From positions 160,208-224,207 of the forward strand of contig JARLJL010000009.1 of NCBI GenBank assembly GCA_031291235.1: a DNA stretch of 64,000 bases, in the 5' to 3' direction. Source of the DNA: Sulfuriferula sp. (GTDB lineage: Bacteria > Pseudomonadota > Gammaproteobacteria > Burkholderiales > Sulfuriferulaceae). This document shows, piece by piece, positions 26,430 through 35,539 of this stretch. How positions within the stretch are numbered: the stretch's first letter is position 1; the number at the start of each line of letters is the position of its first letter. A program made the position numbers and the translations under genes. The notes beneath the pieces are model-generated. The model was not told where the DNA came from. It saw only the letters and a list, made by a program, of their open reading frames with translations, and made no database searches.

Positions 26430-27615
26430 GGCAATCTTCCTTATCGATTATGGCGTGTAAAACCCGTTCAAAACGGTCGTGTATGCTATCCCACGAAATG
26501 GACAGCGCAGTCTGGCGAGCATTTGCGCCCATGTGTCTGGCGCGAGCAGGTTCGCGCGCCAATTCGACGGCGGCCGCGATGAATTTTTGTGCATCGTTAT
26601 ACGGGGCCAGCATACCGTTCTCGCCATGGCGCAACAGCGCTTCGGCAGCGGCATACTGATAAGCGACCACTGCCAGACCGCTGGCCATGGCTTCCGTCGT
26701 GACATTGCCGAAAGTCTCGGTCAGGCTGGGGAACAGGAACACATCGGCCGAAGCATAGTGCCGGGCCAGATCCTCGCCGCTGCGCATGCCGCAGAATATC
26801 GCATCGGGATATTGCGTCTGTAGCGCATTGCGCTCCGGGCCATCCCCTACGATAACCAGTCGGCTATCCGCATTGGCGGCATGCATCTCGGTATAGGCCT
26901 TGAATACCAGCGGCAGATTTTTCTCCGGCGCAACCCGCCCGACATAAATGACGACCTGCGTATCCGCGGTTGCCCCCCAGCTTGCGCGCAACGCTTCGTC
27001 GCGCTGGTTTGGCGTAAACAGTTCGGTATCGACGCCGCGCGACACCACTTCCAGATTGCGATAACCGTGCGTCTGCAATTCCTGGCGGATACCTTCTGTA
27101 GGCACCAGCGTGACGCAAGCCTTGTTATGAAATTTGCGCAGATAGGCGAGGATCGGACGACGCAGCCAGCCCACGCCGTAATGCTGGCTATAGCTGTGAA
27201 AATTGGTATGAAAGTCGGTGCTCACCGGCAGCCGCAACTTGTGCGCTGCAGCCAGCGCAGACCACCCCAGCGGACCTTCGGTAGCAATATGCACCAGATC
27301 GGGCCGTTTCAATTGCCATAATCTGATCAAGGCCGCCTTGGCAGGCAGCCCCATTTTCAGCCCGGCATAACGCGGGATCGGCACACCGATTTTCAGCACT
27401 TCTTCCAGCTGCGCGTTATGGGTCGCCTTGTCCAGCGCACCCTGACGTGGCCGAATCAGCTGTACTTGATGGCCGCGCCCCTGCAAATCGATTACCTGAC
27501 GCCCCAACGTCATGGCAACACCGTTAATTTCGGGCGGATAAGTCTCCGTCACCAGCGCTATGCGCAACGGCTGCGGACGGGGAATAAAGGTCTGGAGTAA
27601 AAGTTCATCATTCAT
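26398..27615 (-). CDS. GT4-family glycosyltransferase
   Basis: A 405-residue retaining GT-B glycosyltransferase. The N-terminal acceptor half starts with RIALVTETYPPEINGVAMTLGR; the nucleotide-sugar half includes VIYVGRVAPEKNL, VIVGDGPER and the EX7E-type segment SLTETFGNVTTEAMASG. It resembles mannosyl- or glucosyltransferases acting on lipid acceptors, but the donor cannot be fixed. The ATG at 27615 is preferred over a TTG at 27645. It precedes and overlaps the PAP2 gene. Confidence 0.88.
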   Translation of the reverse strand: MNDELLLQTFIPRPQPLRIALVTETYPPEINGVAMTLGRQVIDLQGRGHQVQLIRPRQGALDKATHNAQLEEVLKIGVPIPRYAGLKMGLPAKAALIRLWQLKRPDLVHIATEGPLGWSALAAAHKLRLPVSTDFHTNFHSYSQHYGVGWLRRPILAYLRKFHNKACVTLVPTEGIRQELQTHGYRNLEVVSRGVDTELFTPNQRDEALRASWGATADTQVVIYVGRVAPEKNLPLVFKAYTEMHAANADSRLVIVGDGPERNALQTQYPDAIFCGMRSGEDLARHYASADVFLFPSLTETFGNVTTEAMASGLAVVAYQYAAAEALLRHGENGMLAPYNDAQKFIAAAVELAREPARARHMGANARQTALSISWDSIHDRFERVLHAIIDKEDCHGEVELAVDG

Positions 27616-27674
27616 GACGAATATTTTGCAGACGTCACAAGTCAATTTCGTGAAATGTTTTTGAATGTTTAGTG

Positions 27675-27706
27675 ACGCTGGCGCAACTTGGTAACGCTAG
27701 CGCAAC
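27675..27706. repeat. near-identical 13-mers between GT4 and priA genes
   Basis: ACGCTGGCGCAAC (27675-27687) and ACGCTAGCGCAAC (27694-27706), one mismatch, spaced 19 bp start to start, in the gap between divergent genes. They could be tandem protein-binding sites; nothing else supports this. Confidence 0.3.
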
Positions 27707-27729
27707 GGCTTTTGCGGTACACTGCTTTC

Positions 27730-29913
27730 ATGCTGATAGCCCAAGTCGCACTGGATGTGCCCGTACCAAGACTGTTCGATTATGTTGCCCCTACGCTCAC
27801 GGCGGAGGATATAGGACGGCGCGTATGCGTGCCGTTCGGGCGCAAGGAATTCGTCGGCGTTGTGCTGGCGCTTAGCCGCGAATCGGCGCACCCGCGCGAA
27901 CAGCTCAAAAACATCATCAGCGTGCTCGACGACGCGCCGCTGCTATCGGCGGAAATACTCAAGCTGCTGCACTTCTGCAGCGACTATTACCATTACCCGT
28001 TAGGCGCAACGGTACTTGCTGCACTGCCGACCGTATTGCGGCGGGCGCAGGCAACCGCACTGAAAACTGCCGACAGCTGGCAGCTCACTGCTACCGGCCG
28101 CGTCGAGGCCGCGAACCTGCCTGCACGCGCACATGCACAGCACGCCCTGTACGCCTGTTTACAGGATGGCGCAGCACATTCTGCAGCGACGCTGGCAACA
28201 GCGGCGACGGGCTACCGTGCGACGCTTAAACGCTGGCTGGAACTGGGCTGGGTAACGCAGCTCAGCCTGCCCGCACCGCTCAACGCCGTGCCGGTCGATG
28301 CCGATATCACACCCGAACTCAATCCCGAGCAGAGTCAGGCAGTCGATCAAATCAGTACTGCACTGGGGAAATTTCAGCCGTTCCTGTTGCACGGCGTGAC
28401 CGGCAGCGGCAAAACCGAGGTGTATCTGCATCTGGTGCAACAAGTGCTGGCACATGACGGGCAGGTATTGATACTGGTACCGGAAATCAACCTGACGCCG
28501 CAATTGACCGGCGTATTTCGCGCCCGTTTCCCCGATATCGAAATTGCCACGCTAAATAGCGGCATGGCCGACGGCGAGCGCCTGCACCACTGGCTGGCGG
28601 CAGTACACGGCCGCGCGCGCATCGTGCTGGGAACCCGACTGGCCGTGTTCGCACCCATGCCGGCACTGGCGCTCATCATCATCGACGAAGAACACGACGG
28701 CTCGTTTTATCAGCAGGAAGGACTGCGCTACGCCGCGCGCGACGTAGCCATCATGCGCGCGCATCAGCGCAATTGCCCCATCGTGCTAGGCTCGGCCACG
28801 CCCGCGCTGGAAACCTGGCACAACGCGCAAGCCGGCCGTTACCAGCGTATCAGCCTGACCCGACGCGCCATTGCGGCTGCCGCCTTGCCGCAGGTAAGCA
28901 TGATAGACACGCGCACCCAGAAACTGACCGACGGCCTATCGCCCGCCCTCGCCACCGCGATACAGCGGCGACTGGATGCCGGACAGCAGAGCCTGATTTT
29001 CATAAATCGGCGAGGTTACGCCCCTACGCTGGTATGCCGCGCCTGCGGCTGGGCAGCCGGCTGCCCGCGCTGCTCAACCCGGCTGGTAGTGCATTTGCGC
29101 GAGCGCCAATTGCGCTGCCACCATTGCGGTCACGCCGAGCGCGTACCGCACGCCTGCCCGGATTGCGGCAATATCGACATTTCGCCGACCGGGCTGGGCA
29201 CGCAACGGCTGGAAGAAGGACTGCAAAAACGCTTCCCCGCCGCACGCGTATTACGCATAGACCGCGACAGTACGCGACGCAAGGACAGCTGGCCGGAGAT
29301 GCAGCAGCAGATACGCCGCGGCGAAGTGGACATACTGGTCGGCACCCAGCTGCTGGCCAAGGGTCACGATTTTCCCAACCTCACGCTGGTCGGCGTCGTC
29401 GGCGCAGACAACGCGCTATACAGCCCGGACTTTCGCGCCAGCGAACGCATGTTTGCTCAACTGATGCAGGTCAGCGGCCGCGCCGGACGCGCCCAGCATC
29501 CCGGCGAAGTCCTGATCCAGACGGAATTCGTCAGTCACCCGCTCTACCTCGCCCTACAACAGCACGATTACACCGGTTATGCCCGCACCCTGCTCAATGA
29601 ACGCCGTGCCGCCGATTTTCCGCCTTACATCCATCAGGCCGTATTGCGCGCAGAAGCGCCGCAACTCGACGATGCCGTTACTTTCCTCAACCTGGCAAAA
29701 TCCTTAGCCCCGGAATCATCTGCGGTGATTGTATTCGACCCCACCCCGGCCGCAATGACGCGCAAAGCCGGCGTCGAACGTGCATTGCTGCTGATACAAT
29801 CGCACAACCGGCGCACACTGCAACATTTTCTGAATGCATGGGTCTCATCCATTTACAACATGCGTGCCAACAAACTGCGCTGGCATCTGGATGTGGACCC
29901 ACTCGAAATTTGA
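27730..29913 (+). CDS. priA: primosomal protein N' (replication restart helicase PriA)
   Basis: Restarts stalled replication forks as a 3'-5' helicase. It has 727 residues from the ATG at 27730. The N-terminal 3'-end-binding domain (QVALDVPVPRLFDYV) is followed by the helicase core with Walker A GVTGSGKTEVYL and DEEHD. Eight zinc-binding cysteines occur as CRAC, CPRC, CHHC and CPDC, then GTQLLAKGHDFPNLTLVGVV and QVSGRAGRA. No ribosome site is evident. The partner PriB is encoded in the ribosomal operon at 24 kb. Confidence 0.97.
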   Translation: MLIAQVALDVPVPRLFDYVAPTLTAEDIGRRVCVPFGRKEFVGVVLALSRESAHPREQLKNIISVLDDAPLLSAEILKLLHFCSDYYHYPLGATVLAALPTVLRRAQATALKTADSWQLTATGRVEAANLPARAHAQHALYACLQDGAAHSAATLATAATGYRATLKRWLELGWVTQLSLPAPLNAVPVDADITPELNPEQSQAVDQISTALGKFQPFLLHGVTGSGKTEVYLHLVQQVLAHDGQVLILVPEINLTPQLTGVFRARFPDIEIATLNSGMADGERLHHWLAAVHGRARIVLGTRLAVFAPMPALALIIIDEEHDGSFYQQEGLRYAARDVAIMRAHQRNCPIVLGSATPALETWHNAQAGRYQRISLTRRAIAAAALPQVSMIDTRTQKLTDGLSPALATAIQRRLDAGQQSLIFINRRGYAPTLVCRACGWAAGCPRCSTRLVVHLRERQLRCHHCGHAERVPHACPDCGNIDISPTGLGTQRLEEGLQKRFPAARVLRIDRDSTRRKDSWPEMQQQIRRGEVDILVGTQLLAKGHDFPNLTLVGVVGADNALYSPDFRASERMFAQLMQVSGRAGRAQHPGEVLIQTEFVSHPLYLALQQHDYTGYARTLLNERRAADFPPYIHQAVLRAEAPQLDDAVTFLNLAKSLAPESSAVIVFDPTPAAMTRKAGVERALLLIQSHNRRTLQHFLNAWVSSIYNMRANKLRWHLDVDPLEI

Positions 29914-29953
29914 AAGCCTGTTGAGCAAAAGCCGAAGTGCAGCCTGACCGGTT

Positions 29954-29982
29954 TTGTTGATTAACCGCTAGCCAGCTATAAT
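29954..29982 (+). promoter_or_regulatory. promoter of argS
   Basis: Consensus -10 TATAAT (29977-29982), with TTGTTG 17 bases upstream (29954-29959) as a weak -35. The predicted start lies about 20 bases before the argS ATG. Confidence 0.55.
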
Positions 29983-30008
29983 AGCGAATCTTTTTGATAG
30001 GTTGCGTC

Positions 30009-31751
30009 ATGCTGACTTCGTATATAGACATCAAATCCCATCTGACGGTACTGTTCACTCAGGCGGTCGGTCAAGTAGCGGCCGAAATAACAGACATCGC
30101 GATTGAAATGGAACGCCCGCGCGACGCGGCGCACGGCGACTACGCCTGCAGCGTGGCCATGAAACTGGCCAAGACCCTGCGCCGCAATCCGCGCGAACTG
30201 GCTGTGCTGATACAATCCGCCCTGCCCGCATCGGATCTGGTAGCCAAAACGGAAATCGCAGGCGCAGGTTTTATCAACGTCTTTCTGCTGCCCAAAGCGC
30301 ACCAGCAGGTCGTGCCGCATGTCCTGCGGCTCGGCGAGCAATACGGCCGCAGCCAGCTGGGCGCCGGTAAAAAGGTACAGGTGGAATTCGTCTCTGCCAA
30401 TCCTACCGGGCCGCTGCATGTCGGCCATGGCCGCGGCGCGGCCTACGGCGCCAGTCTGGCCAATGTATTGGCAGCCGCCGGCTATACCGTCGCGCGGGAA
30501 TATTACGTCAACGATGCCGGCCGGCAAATGGATATCCTCGCCATTTCCACCTGGCTGCGCTATCTGGCGCTATGCGGCGAGACCATCAACTTCCCCGGCA
30601 ACGCCTATCAGGGCGATTATGTCATCGCCATGGCGCAGACCATATTCGAACAGCATGCCGACCGCTATCAACGCACGGCAACGGCTGTAACAGCGCAAGT
30701 CCCCGATTTCGACAAGGAACCCGACTCGCATCTCGATCAGCTCATCGCCAACGCCAAAACCCTGCTCGGCGCAGATTACCATTACGTGCACGATTTCGTG
30801 TTGACCGAACAATTGGGCGATGGCCGCAACGATCTGCATGAATTCGGCGTGGAATTCGACGAATGGTTTTCCGAACAATCGCTATACGATTCAGGCGTGG
30901 TACAACGTACCGTCGAGCAACTGGAACAGCACGGCCATGTCTACACCCAGAACGGTGCCAAATGGTTCCGTTCCACCCACTTCGGCGACGAAAAGGACCG
31001 CGTGGTATTGCGCGAAAACGGCCAGTACACCTATTTTGCCTCGGACATCGCCTATCACATCAACAAGCTGGAACGCGGCTTCGACTGGATGATAGACGTA
31101 TGGGGTGCCGATCACCACGGCTACATTCCGCGCGTCAAGGGCGCATTACAAGCACTCAACCTCGATCCGGACAAACTTACCGTGGCGCTGGTGCAGTTTG
31201 CGATACTGTATCGCAACGGCGTAAAAGCCTCGATGTCGACCCGTTCCGGCGAATATGTAACCCTGCGCGAATTGCGGCATGAAGTTGGCAACGACGCAGC
31301 ACGCTTCTTTTATGTGTTGCGCAAATCCGACCAGCATCTCGATTTCGATCTGGATCTGGCGAAATCGCAAACCAGCGACAACCCGGTTTACTACATTCAG
31401 TATGCCCATGCGCGAATTTGCAGCGTACTGGCGCAATGGGGCGGCGATACTGCAGCCCTTGCGGCCATGGATTGCAGCCCGCTGACCAGCCGTTACGAGC
31501 TGGATCTGTTGCAATGTCTGGCAGAATACCCCGGCGTCGTGGAAATGGCGGCCCGCGATCTGGCGCCGCACGCAATTGCCTATGCACTGAAAGACATCGC
31601 TGCCGCACTGCACACCTACTACAATGCCGAACAATTCCTGGTAGAGGATCTGGCGATACGACATGCCCGTCTGGCGCTGATTACGGCGACACGCGACATA
31701 CTGCGCAGCGGTTTAACCCTGCTGGGCGTTTCCAGCCCGGCGCAAATGTAG
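30009..31751 (+). CDS. argS: arginyl-tRNA synthetase
   Basis: Class I synthetase of 580 residues. The HIGH-type motif lies in SANPTGPLHVGHGRG, and the relaxed KMSKS position reads VKASMSTRSGEYVTL, as is common in ArgRS. N-terminal Add1 and C-terminal DALR domains are present (NPVYYIQYAHARICSV). The ATG at 30009 is preferred over a TTG at 29994, which lies too close to the promoter. The SPOR-protein gene follows 9 bases downstream. Confidence 0.97.
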   Translation: MLTSYIDIKSHLTVLFTQAVGQVAAEITDIAIEMERPRDAAHGDYACSVAMKLAKTLRRNPRELAVLIQSALPASDLVAKTEIAGAGFINVFLLPKAHQQVVPHVLRLGEQYGRSQLGAGKKVQVEFVSANPTGPLHVGHGRGAAYGASLANVLAAAGYTVAREYYVNDAGRQMDILAISTWLRYLALCGETINFPGNAYQGDYVIAMAQTIFEQHADRYQRTATAVTAQVPDFDKEPDSHLDQLIANAKTLLGADYHYVHDFVLTEQLGDGRNDLHEFGVEFDEWFSEQSLYDSGVVQRTVEQLEQHGHVYTQNGAKWFRSTHFGDEKDRVVLRENGQYTYFASDIAYHINKLERGFDWMIDVWGADHHGYIPRVKGALQALNLDPDKLTVALVQFAILYRNGVKASMSTRSGEYVTLRELRHEVGNDAARFFYVLRKSDQHLDFDLDLAKSQTSDNPVYYIQYAHARICSVLAQWGGDTAALAAMDCSPLTSRYELDLLQCLAEYPGVVEMAARDLAPHAIAYALKDIAAALHTYYNAEQFLVEDLAIRHARLALITATRDILRSGLTLLGVSSPAQM

Positions 31752-31760
31752 GAGATCGGC

Positions 31761-32384
31761 ATGGCGCGCGATTATAAAGCCCGTACGACTGAAAAGAAAA
31801 AGAGCAGTCCTTCCATCTGGTCCGGCATACTGATCGGTTTGCTGATCGGGCTGGCGGCAGCGGTAGCAATAGCGGTATGGGTAGGACGCAGCAATCCTTT
31901 TAGCGAACGGCATCAGGCTGACGAAAATCAACCTGCCCAGGAAAAGCAGACCCAGCCCGGCAAATCGGCCAATCAGAATCAGATAGTCGACCCGCTGGCA
32001 AACGCGACCGCGCCATCAGGGACCGATAAACCGCGTTTCGATTTCTACAAGATATTGCCCGGCAACGAAAACGCAACTACAGGCCAGGATGCCAAACAAC
32101 CCCAGACGCCTAAAGCAGACGACCAGTATTATCTACAGGCCGGCGCTTTCCCTAACCCGGCAGATGCCGACAACCTCAAGGCACGCCTGGCATTAATGGG
32201 ATTCGAAGCATCTATCCAGACTATCGATATTCCCGATAAAGGCATATGGCACCGCGTTCGCCTCGGCCCTTACAAAATGGATGAAGCCAACAAAACCCGC
32301 GACAACCTGGCACAGAACAAAATTCAGGCCAGTCTGGTTAAAATCAAGAACCAAAACGACAGCACACAATCCAAACCCAATTAA
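31761..32384 (+). CDS. SPOR-domain membrane protein (FtsN-like)
   Basis: A 207-residue bitopic inner-membrane protein. It has a short basic cytoplasmic tail (ARDYKARTTEKKK), one membrane helix (about residues 19-43), a Gln/Asn/Pro-rich periplasmic linker and a C-terminal SPOR domain (about 125-200; YYLQAGAFPNPADADNLKARL) that binds denuded peptidoglycan at the division site. The layout matches small FtsN-like proteins. It sits between argS and dsbA, probably in one transcript. Confidence 0.85.
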   Translation: MARDYKARTTEKKKSSPSIWSGILIGLLIGLAAAVAIAVWVGRSNPFSERHQADENQPAQEKQTQPGKSANQNQIVDPLANATAPSGTDKPRFDFYKILPGNENATTGQDAKQPQTPKADDQYYLQAGAFPNPADADNLKARLALMGFEASIQTIDIPDKGIWHRVRLGPYKMDEANKTRDNLAQNKIQASLVKIKNQNDSTQSKPN

Positions 32385-32401
32385 ATTCAACGGAGACAAC
32401 A

Positions 32402-33055
32402 ATGATGGGAATGCGTAAGGTATTGGCGGTTTGCAGCATGTTGCTGACCAGTTTATTGCCGGTGACTGCGGCTCATGCAACGGCAACCGAGGGTTTCGAC
32501 TATCAAGTACTCAGCCCGGAAATGGGTACCGATAGCGGCAAGAAAATCGAAGTCGCCGAGTTTTTCTGGTACCGCTGCCCGCATTGCTACCATCTTGAAC
32601 CCGGACTCAATACCTGGCTGAAAACGCTCCCCAAGGATGTCGCAATACGCCGTATCCCGGCAGTGCTGAACGACTCTTGGGCACAACTGGCCAAAGCCTA
32701 TTACGCCATGGAAGCGCTGGGCGTAGCCGACAAATATCACGACGCCTTGTTTAAGGCGATCCATGAAGACGGACTGGACGTCACCAAAGACGCCATTCTA
32801 TTCGACTGGGCAGCCAAAGTCGGCATGGATCGCAAAGCATTCATCGCGGCTTATCAATCGTTCGGCGTACAAAGCAAAGTCATGCGTGCCAATCAGCTGA
32901 CCCGCGATTCCAAAATCACCGGCGTACCTTCATTTGTAGTTGACGGCACCTATGTGACATCCGAATCCATGACCGGCACCGAAGAAGGCCTGTTCAAAAC
33001 GCTGGACGACCTTATCGTCAAGGTACGCAAGGAACGTCAGCATCACACCAAGTAA
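32402..33055 (+). CDS. dsbA: periplasmic thiol:disulfide interchange protein DsbA
   Basis: Oxidises cysteine pairs in exported proteins. It has 217 residues with a signal peptide (about 1-28, ending AHA/TA). The active site is C59-P60-H61-C62 in FFWYRCPHCYHLEP, with the cis-proline loop TGVPSFVVDG near the C-terminus. The ribosome site GGAG is six bases before the ATG. It lies downstream of the SPOR-domain gene on the same strand. Confidence 0.95.
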   Translation: MMGMRKVLAVCSMLLTSLLPVTAAHATATEGFDYQVLSPEMGTDSGKKIEVAEFFWYRCPHCYHLEPGLNTWLKTLPKDVAIRRIPAVLNDSWAQLAKAYYAMEALGVADKYHDALFKAIHEDGLDVTKDAILFDWAAKVGMDRKAFIAAYQSFGVQSKVMRANQLTRDSKITGVPSFVVDGTYVTSESMTGTEEGLFKTLDDLIVKVRKERQHHTK

Positions 33056-33059
33056 ATCC

Positions 33060-33824
33060 TTGCCGTTGCGTATCTTTATTACCGGCGCATCCAGCGGGCT
33101 GGGTGCAGCGCTGGCCCGGCATTATGCAGCCCGCGGCGCAACATTGGGGCTGGTGGCGCGACGCGGCGACAAACTTGCCGCTCTGTGCGCAACGCTGCCG
33201 CAGGCAACGCCATACCCGCTCGATGTGTGCGACAGCTCCGCCATGCAGGCAGCGGCGGCCGACTTCATCGCACGCGCAGGCGTACCCGACATCGTCATCG
33301 CTGCAGCAGGCATCAGCGTAGGTACATTAACTGAACAGGCCGACGACCTGAAAGCATTTCAGGCTGTGATGAATACCAACGTACTGGGTACGGTCACCGC
33401 TTTCCAACCGTTTATTCTACCCATGCGCACAGCAAGGCGCGGCGTACTGGTCGGGGTAGGCAGTGTAGCGGGTATCCGCGGCCTGCCGGGCGGCAGCGCC
33501 TATTCGGCATCGAAGGCGGCATTGATTACCTATCTGGAATCGTTGCGGGTAGAACTAGCGGGCAGCAACATACAGGTCACTACCATCAACCCCGGATACA
33601 TCGCCACGCCGATGACCGCCGTCAATCCTTACCGCATGCCGTTCATCATGAGCGCAGAAAACGCTGCAGCCAAAATCGTCCGCATTATCGACCAGCGCCG
33701 CGCGTATGCGACCATACCCTGGCAAATGGCGATAACGGCAAAACTGCTGCGCATGCTGCCGCGCCCGCTATACGACCGGCTGTTTGCCAACGCCCCGCGC
33801 AAACCGCGGCAATTGCCGCTGTGA
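33060..33824 (+). CDS. short-chain dehydrogenase/reductase
   Basis: Classical SDR of 254 residues. It has a cofactor motif TGASSGLG (8-15), NAG-equivalent AAAGISVG, catalytic Ser in VGVGSVAG, and Y-x-x-x-K in YSASKAAL. The start is TTG at 33060, four bases after the dsbA stop, so translation is probably coupled. A substrate cannot be inferred; the family spans fatty-acid, sugar and steroid-like substrates. Confidence 0.87.
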   Translation: MPLRIFITGASSGLGAALARHYAARGATLGLVARRGDKLAALCATLPQATPYPLDVCDSSAMQAAAADFIARAGVPDIVIAAAGISVGTLTEQADDLKAFQAVMNTNVLGTVTAFQPFILPMRTARRGVLVGVGSVAGIRGLPGGSAYSASKAALITYLESLRVELAGSNIQVTTINPGYIATPMTAVNPYRMPFIMSAENAAAKIVRIIDQRRAYATIPWQMAITAKLLRMLPRPLYDRLFANAPRKPRQLPL

Positions 33825-33874
33825 TCCATCCCGGGCAAACCCGGAAACATACCGGCATGCATAGTACTCACAAC

Positions 33875-33901
33875 TTGCAGAATTTTAGGTTACACTATAA
33901 T
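33875..33901 (+). promoter_or_regulatory. promoter of orphan response regulator
   Basis: Consensus TATAAT (33896-33901), with TTGCAG 15 bases upstream (33875-33880). The -10 overlaps the ATG at 33900, so that ATG cannot be the start codon; the ATG at 33924 fits. Confidence 0.6.
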
Positions 33902-33923
33902 GATAAATTTGTTAGGAAATCGC

Positions 33924-34541
33924 ATGGACATTGCAATCGTACTGATCGATGACCACCCGCTTACCCGGCTCGGTACCGCGCGGCTTATAGAGCATACATC
34001 AGGCTTGCGTGTAACCGAGCAATGCGCTGATATCGCAGCAGTGCGCGAATGGCTGGGCCGCGGCGGGCATGCCGATATTGCGCTGCTCGACCGCATACTC
34101 CCGGATGGGGATGGGCTGGGACTGATTGCCGAATTGAAACGTGCGGGCATCCGTACCATCATGTTTACCAGCGCCAGCTCGGATGAAGACATCAGCGAAG
34201 CCATTACCAACGGCGTCGACGGTTACCTGCTCAAAACCACCGAACCTGATCAACTGATACACGCCATACAATCAGTGGCGCAGGGCAACAGTATGCTGCC
34301 CACCCACATCATGCAGAAACTGGCGCGCGGCGAACTGAAACAGGACGTGTTCAACACGCTGTCTCCGCGCGAACGTGAAATCGTCGAACTGGTGGCACAA
34401 GGGCTGCCGAACAAAACCATCAGTGTGAGATTGAATTTGTCCGAAAATACGGTGCGCAATCACCTGTCCAACATCATGGACAAGCTGGGCATGAAAAATC
34501 GCGTACAGGTAGCAACTATGGCGTTGAAGCATTCCAAATAA
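33924..34541 (+). CDS. NarL/FixJ-family response regulator (orphan)
   Basis: A 205-residue DNA-binding response regulator. The receiver domain has acidic D9-D10, phospho-acceptor D56 (IALLDRILPDGDG) and the lysine in GYLLKTTEP. The C-terminal LuxR-type helix-turn-helix spans about 140-200 (LSPREREIVELVAQGLPNKTIS, SENTVRNHLSNIMDKLG). The ATG at 33924 has AGGAA six bases upstream. No histidine kinase gene lies nearby. It converges on the LysR gene. Confidence 0.9.
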   Translation: MDIAIVLIDDHPLTRLGTARLIEHTSGLRVTEQCADIAAVREWLGRGGHADIALLDRILPDGDGLGLIAELKRAGIRTIMFTSASSDEDISEAITNGVDGYLLKTTEPDQLIHAIQSVAQGNSMLPTHIMQKLARGELKQDVFNTLSPREREIVELVAQGLPNKTISVRLNLSENTVRNHLSNIMDKLGMKNRVQVATMALKHSK

Positions 34542-34571
34542 ACCGTCGCGCGCCCGCTGGCCGGATACTGC

Positions 34572-35471
34572 TCAAATAGGGTTATCGCCCTGTGCCAGCA
34601 GAAACTGCTTGAACGCCGATGCCGCTGAGGATAACCGCTTATCCCGGCGATGCACCACGAACCAGTGACGCCGTATCGGAAAATCGACCACATCCAGCAC
34701 CGCCAAGCGCCCTGTCTGCAACTCCAGCGACACGGTATGCAGCGATACCACCGCCAGACCCATGCCTGCCTGTACAGCCTGCTTGATCGCTTCGTTGGTA
34801 TTCATCACCAGCCCGGTACGCGGCGATACGCCATGACGCTGAAAAAATCGCTCCGATGCGCTACGCGTTCCCGACCCGGCTTCGCGCACTATTAGCGCCT
34901 CGTCCGCCAACCGTTCCACCGGAATCTGCGTTACCCCTACCAGGCCATGATTAGGCGCGGCAATCACCACCAGCGGGTTTTCCATAAACGACTCGGCCAC
35001 CAGATCATGCCCTTCCGGAGGTTGCCCCATCACGGCCAGATCCAGTGCATTTTGTTCCAGCTGTTCCAGCAAATCGGCACGATTAGTCACGTCCAGATGC
35101 ACCACTACTTGCGGATGCGCCTGACAAAAATGCGCCAACAATTGCGTTGCAAAATAATTCGCGGTCGACGCAACGGCAATTTTCAATTCGCCCCGGTCCA
35201 GCCCCTTCATCTGCTCGAACACCGCCTCAGCCTCGCGCAATTGCTCGGCGATGGCTTTGCTGTAATGAAACATTTCCCGTCCGGCCTCGGTCAGAAAAAT
35301 CTTCTTGCCCAATTGCTCGAACAGGGGCAGAGCAATGCTTTCTTCCAGCAGCTTGACCTGCATGGATACCGCCGGCTGCGACAAATGCAATTCGCGCGCG
35401 GCGCGCGAATAACTCAAATGACGGGCAACCGCCTCAAAAACCTGTAATTGGCGTAGGGTAAGATGGAGCAT
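34572..35471 (-). CDS. LysR-family regulator, CbbR-like
   Basis: A 299-residue LysR regulator with an N-terminal winged helix (LTLRQLQVFEAVARHLSYSRAARELHLSQPAVSMQVK) and a two-lobed effector domain. The helix-turn-helix and the following FEQLGKKIFLTEAGREM closely resemble CbbR, activator of Calvin-cycle (cbb) operons. No cbb gene lies in the window; the neighbour is a ClC transporter. An alternative GTG start at 35477 exists. An 11-bp palindrome lies just upstream. Confidence 0.82.
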   Translation of the reverse strand: MLHLTLRQLQVFEAVARHLSYSRAARELHLSQPAVSMQVKLLEESIALPLFEQLGKKIFLTEAGREMFHYSKAIAEQLREAEAVFEQMKGLDRGELKIAVASTANYFATQLLAHFCQAHPQVVVHLDVTNRADLLEQLEQNALDLAVMGQPPEGHDLVAESFMENPLVVIAAPNHGLVGVTQIPVERLADEALIVREAGSGTRSASERFFQRHGVSPRTGLVMNTNEAIKQAVQAGMGLAVVSLHTVSLELQTGRLAVLDVVDFPIRRHWFVVHRRDKRLSSAASAFKQFLLAQGDNPI

Positions 35472-35478
35472 GGGCACA

Positions 35479-35508
35479 CTGTATCATAAGTCAATATTTA
35501 TGATACAG
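35479..35508. promoter_or_regulatory. palindromic operator upstream of cbbR-like gene
   Basis: Perfect 11-bp inverted repeat CTGTATCATAA / TTATGATACAG with an 8-base spacer, 8 bases upstream of the LysR start. It contains the T-N11-A-type symmetry expected of LysR sites (ATAA-N8-TTAT core), so it is probably an autoregulatory site. Confidence 0.6.
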
Positions 35509-35539
35509 CGAGAATGCATAACATGGAGCAAACAACCGC

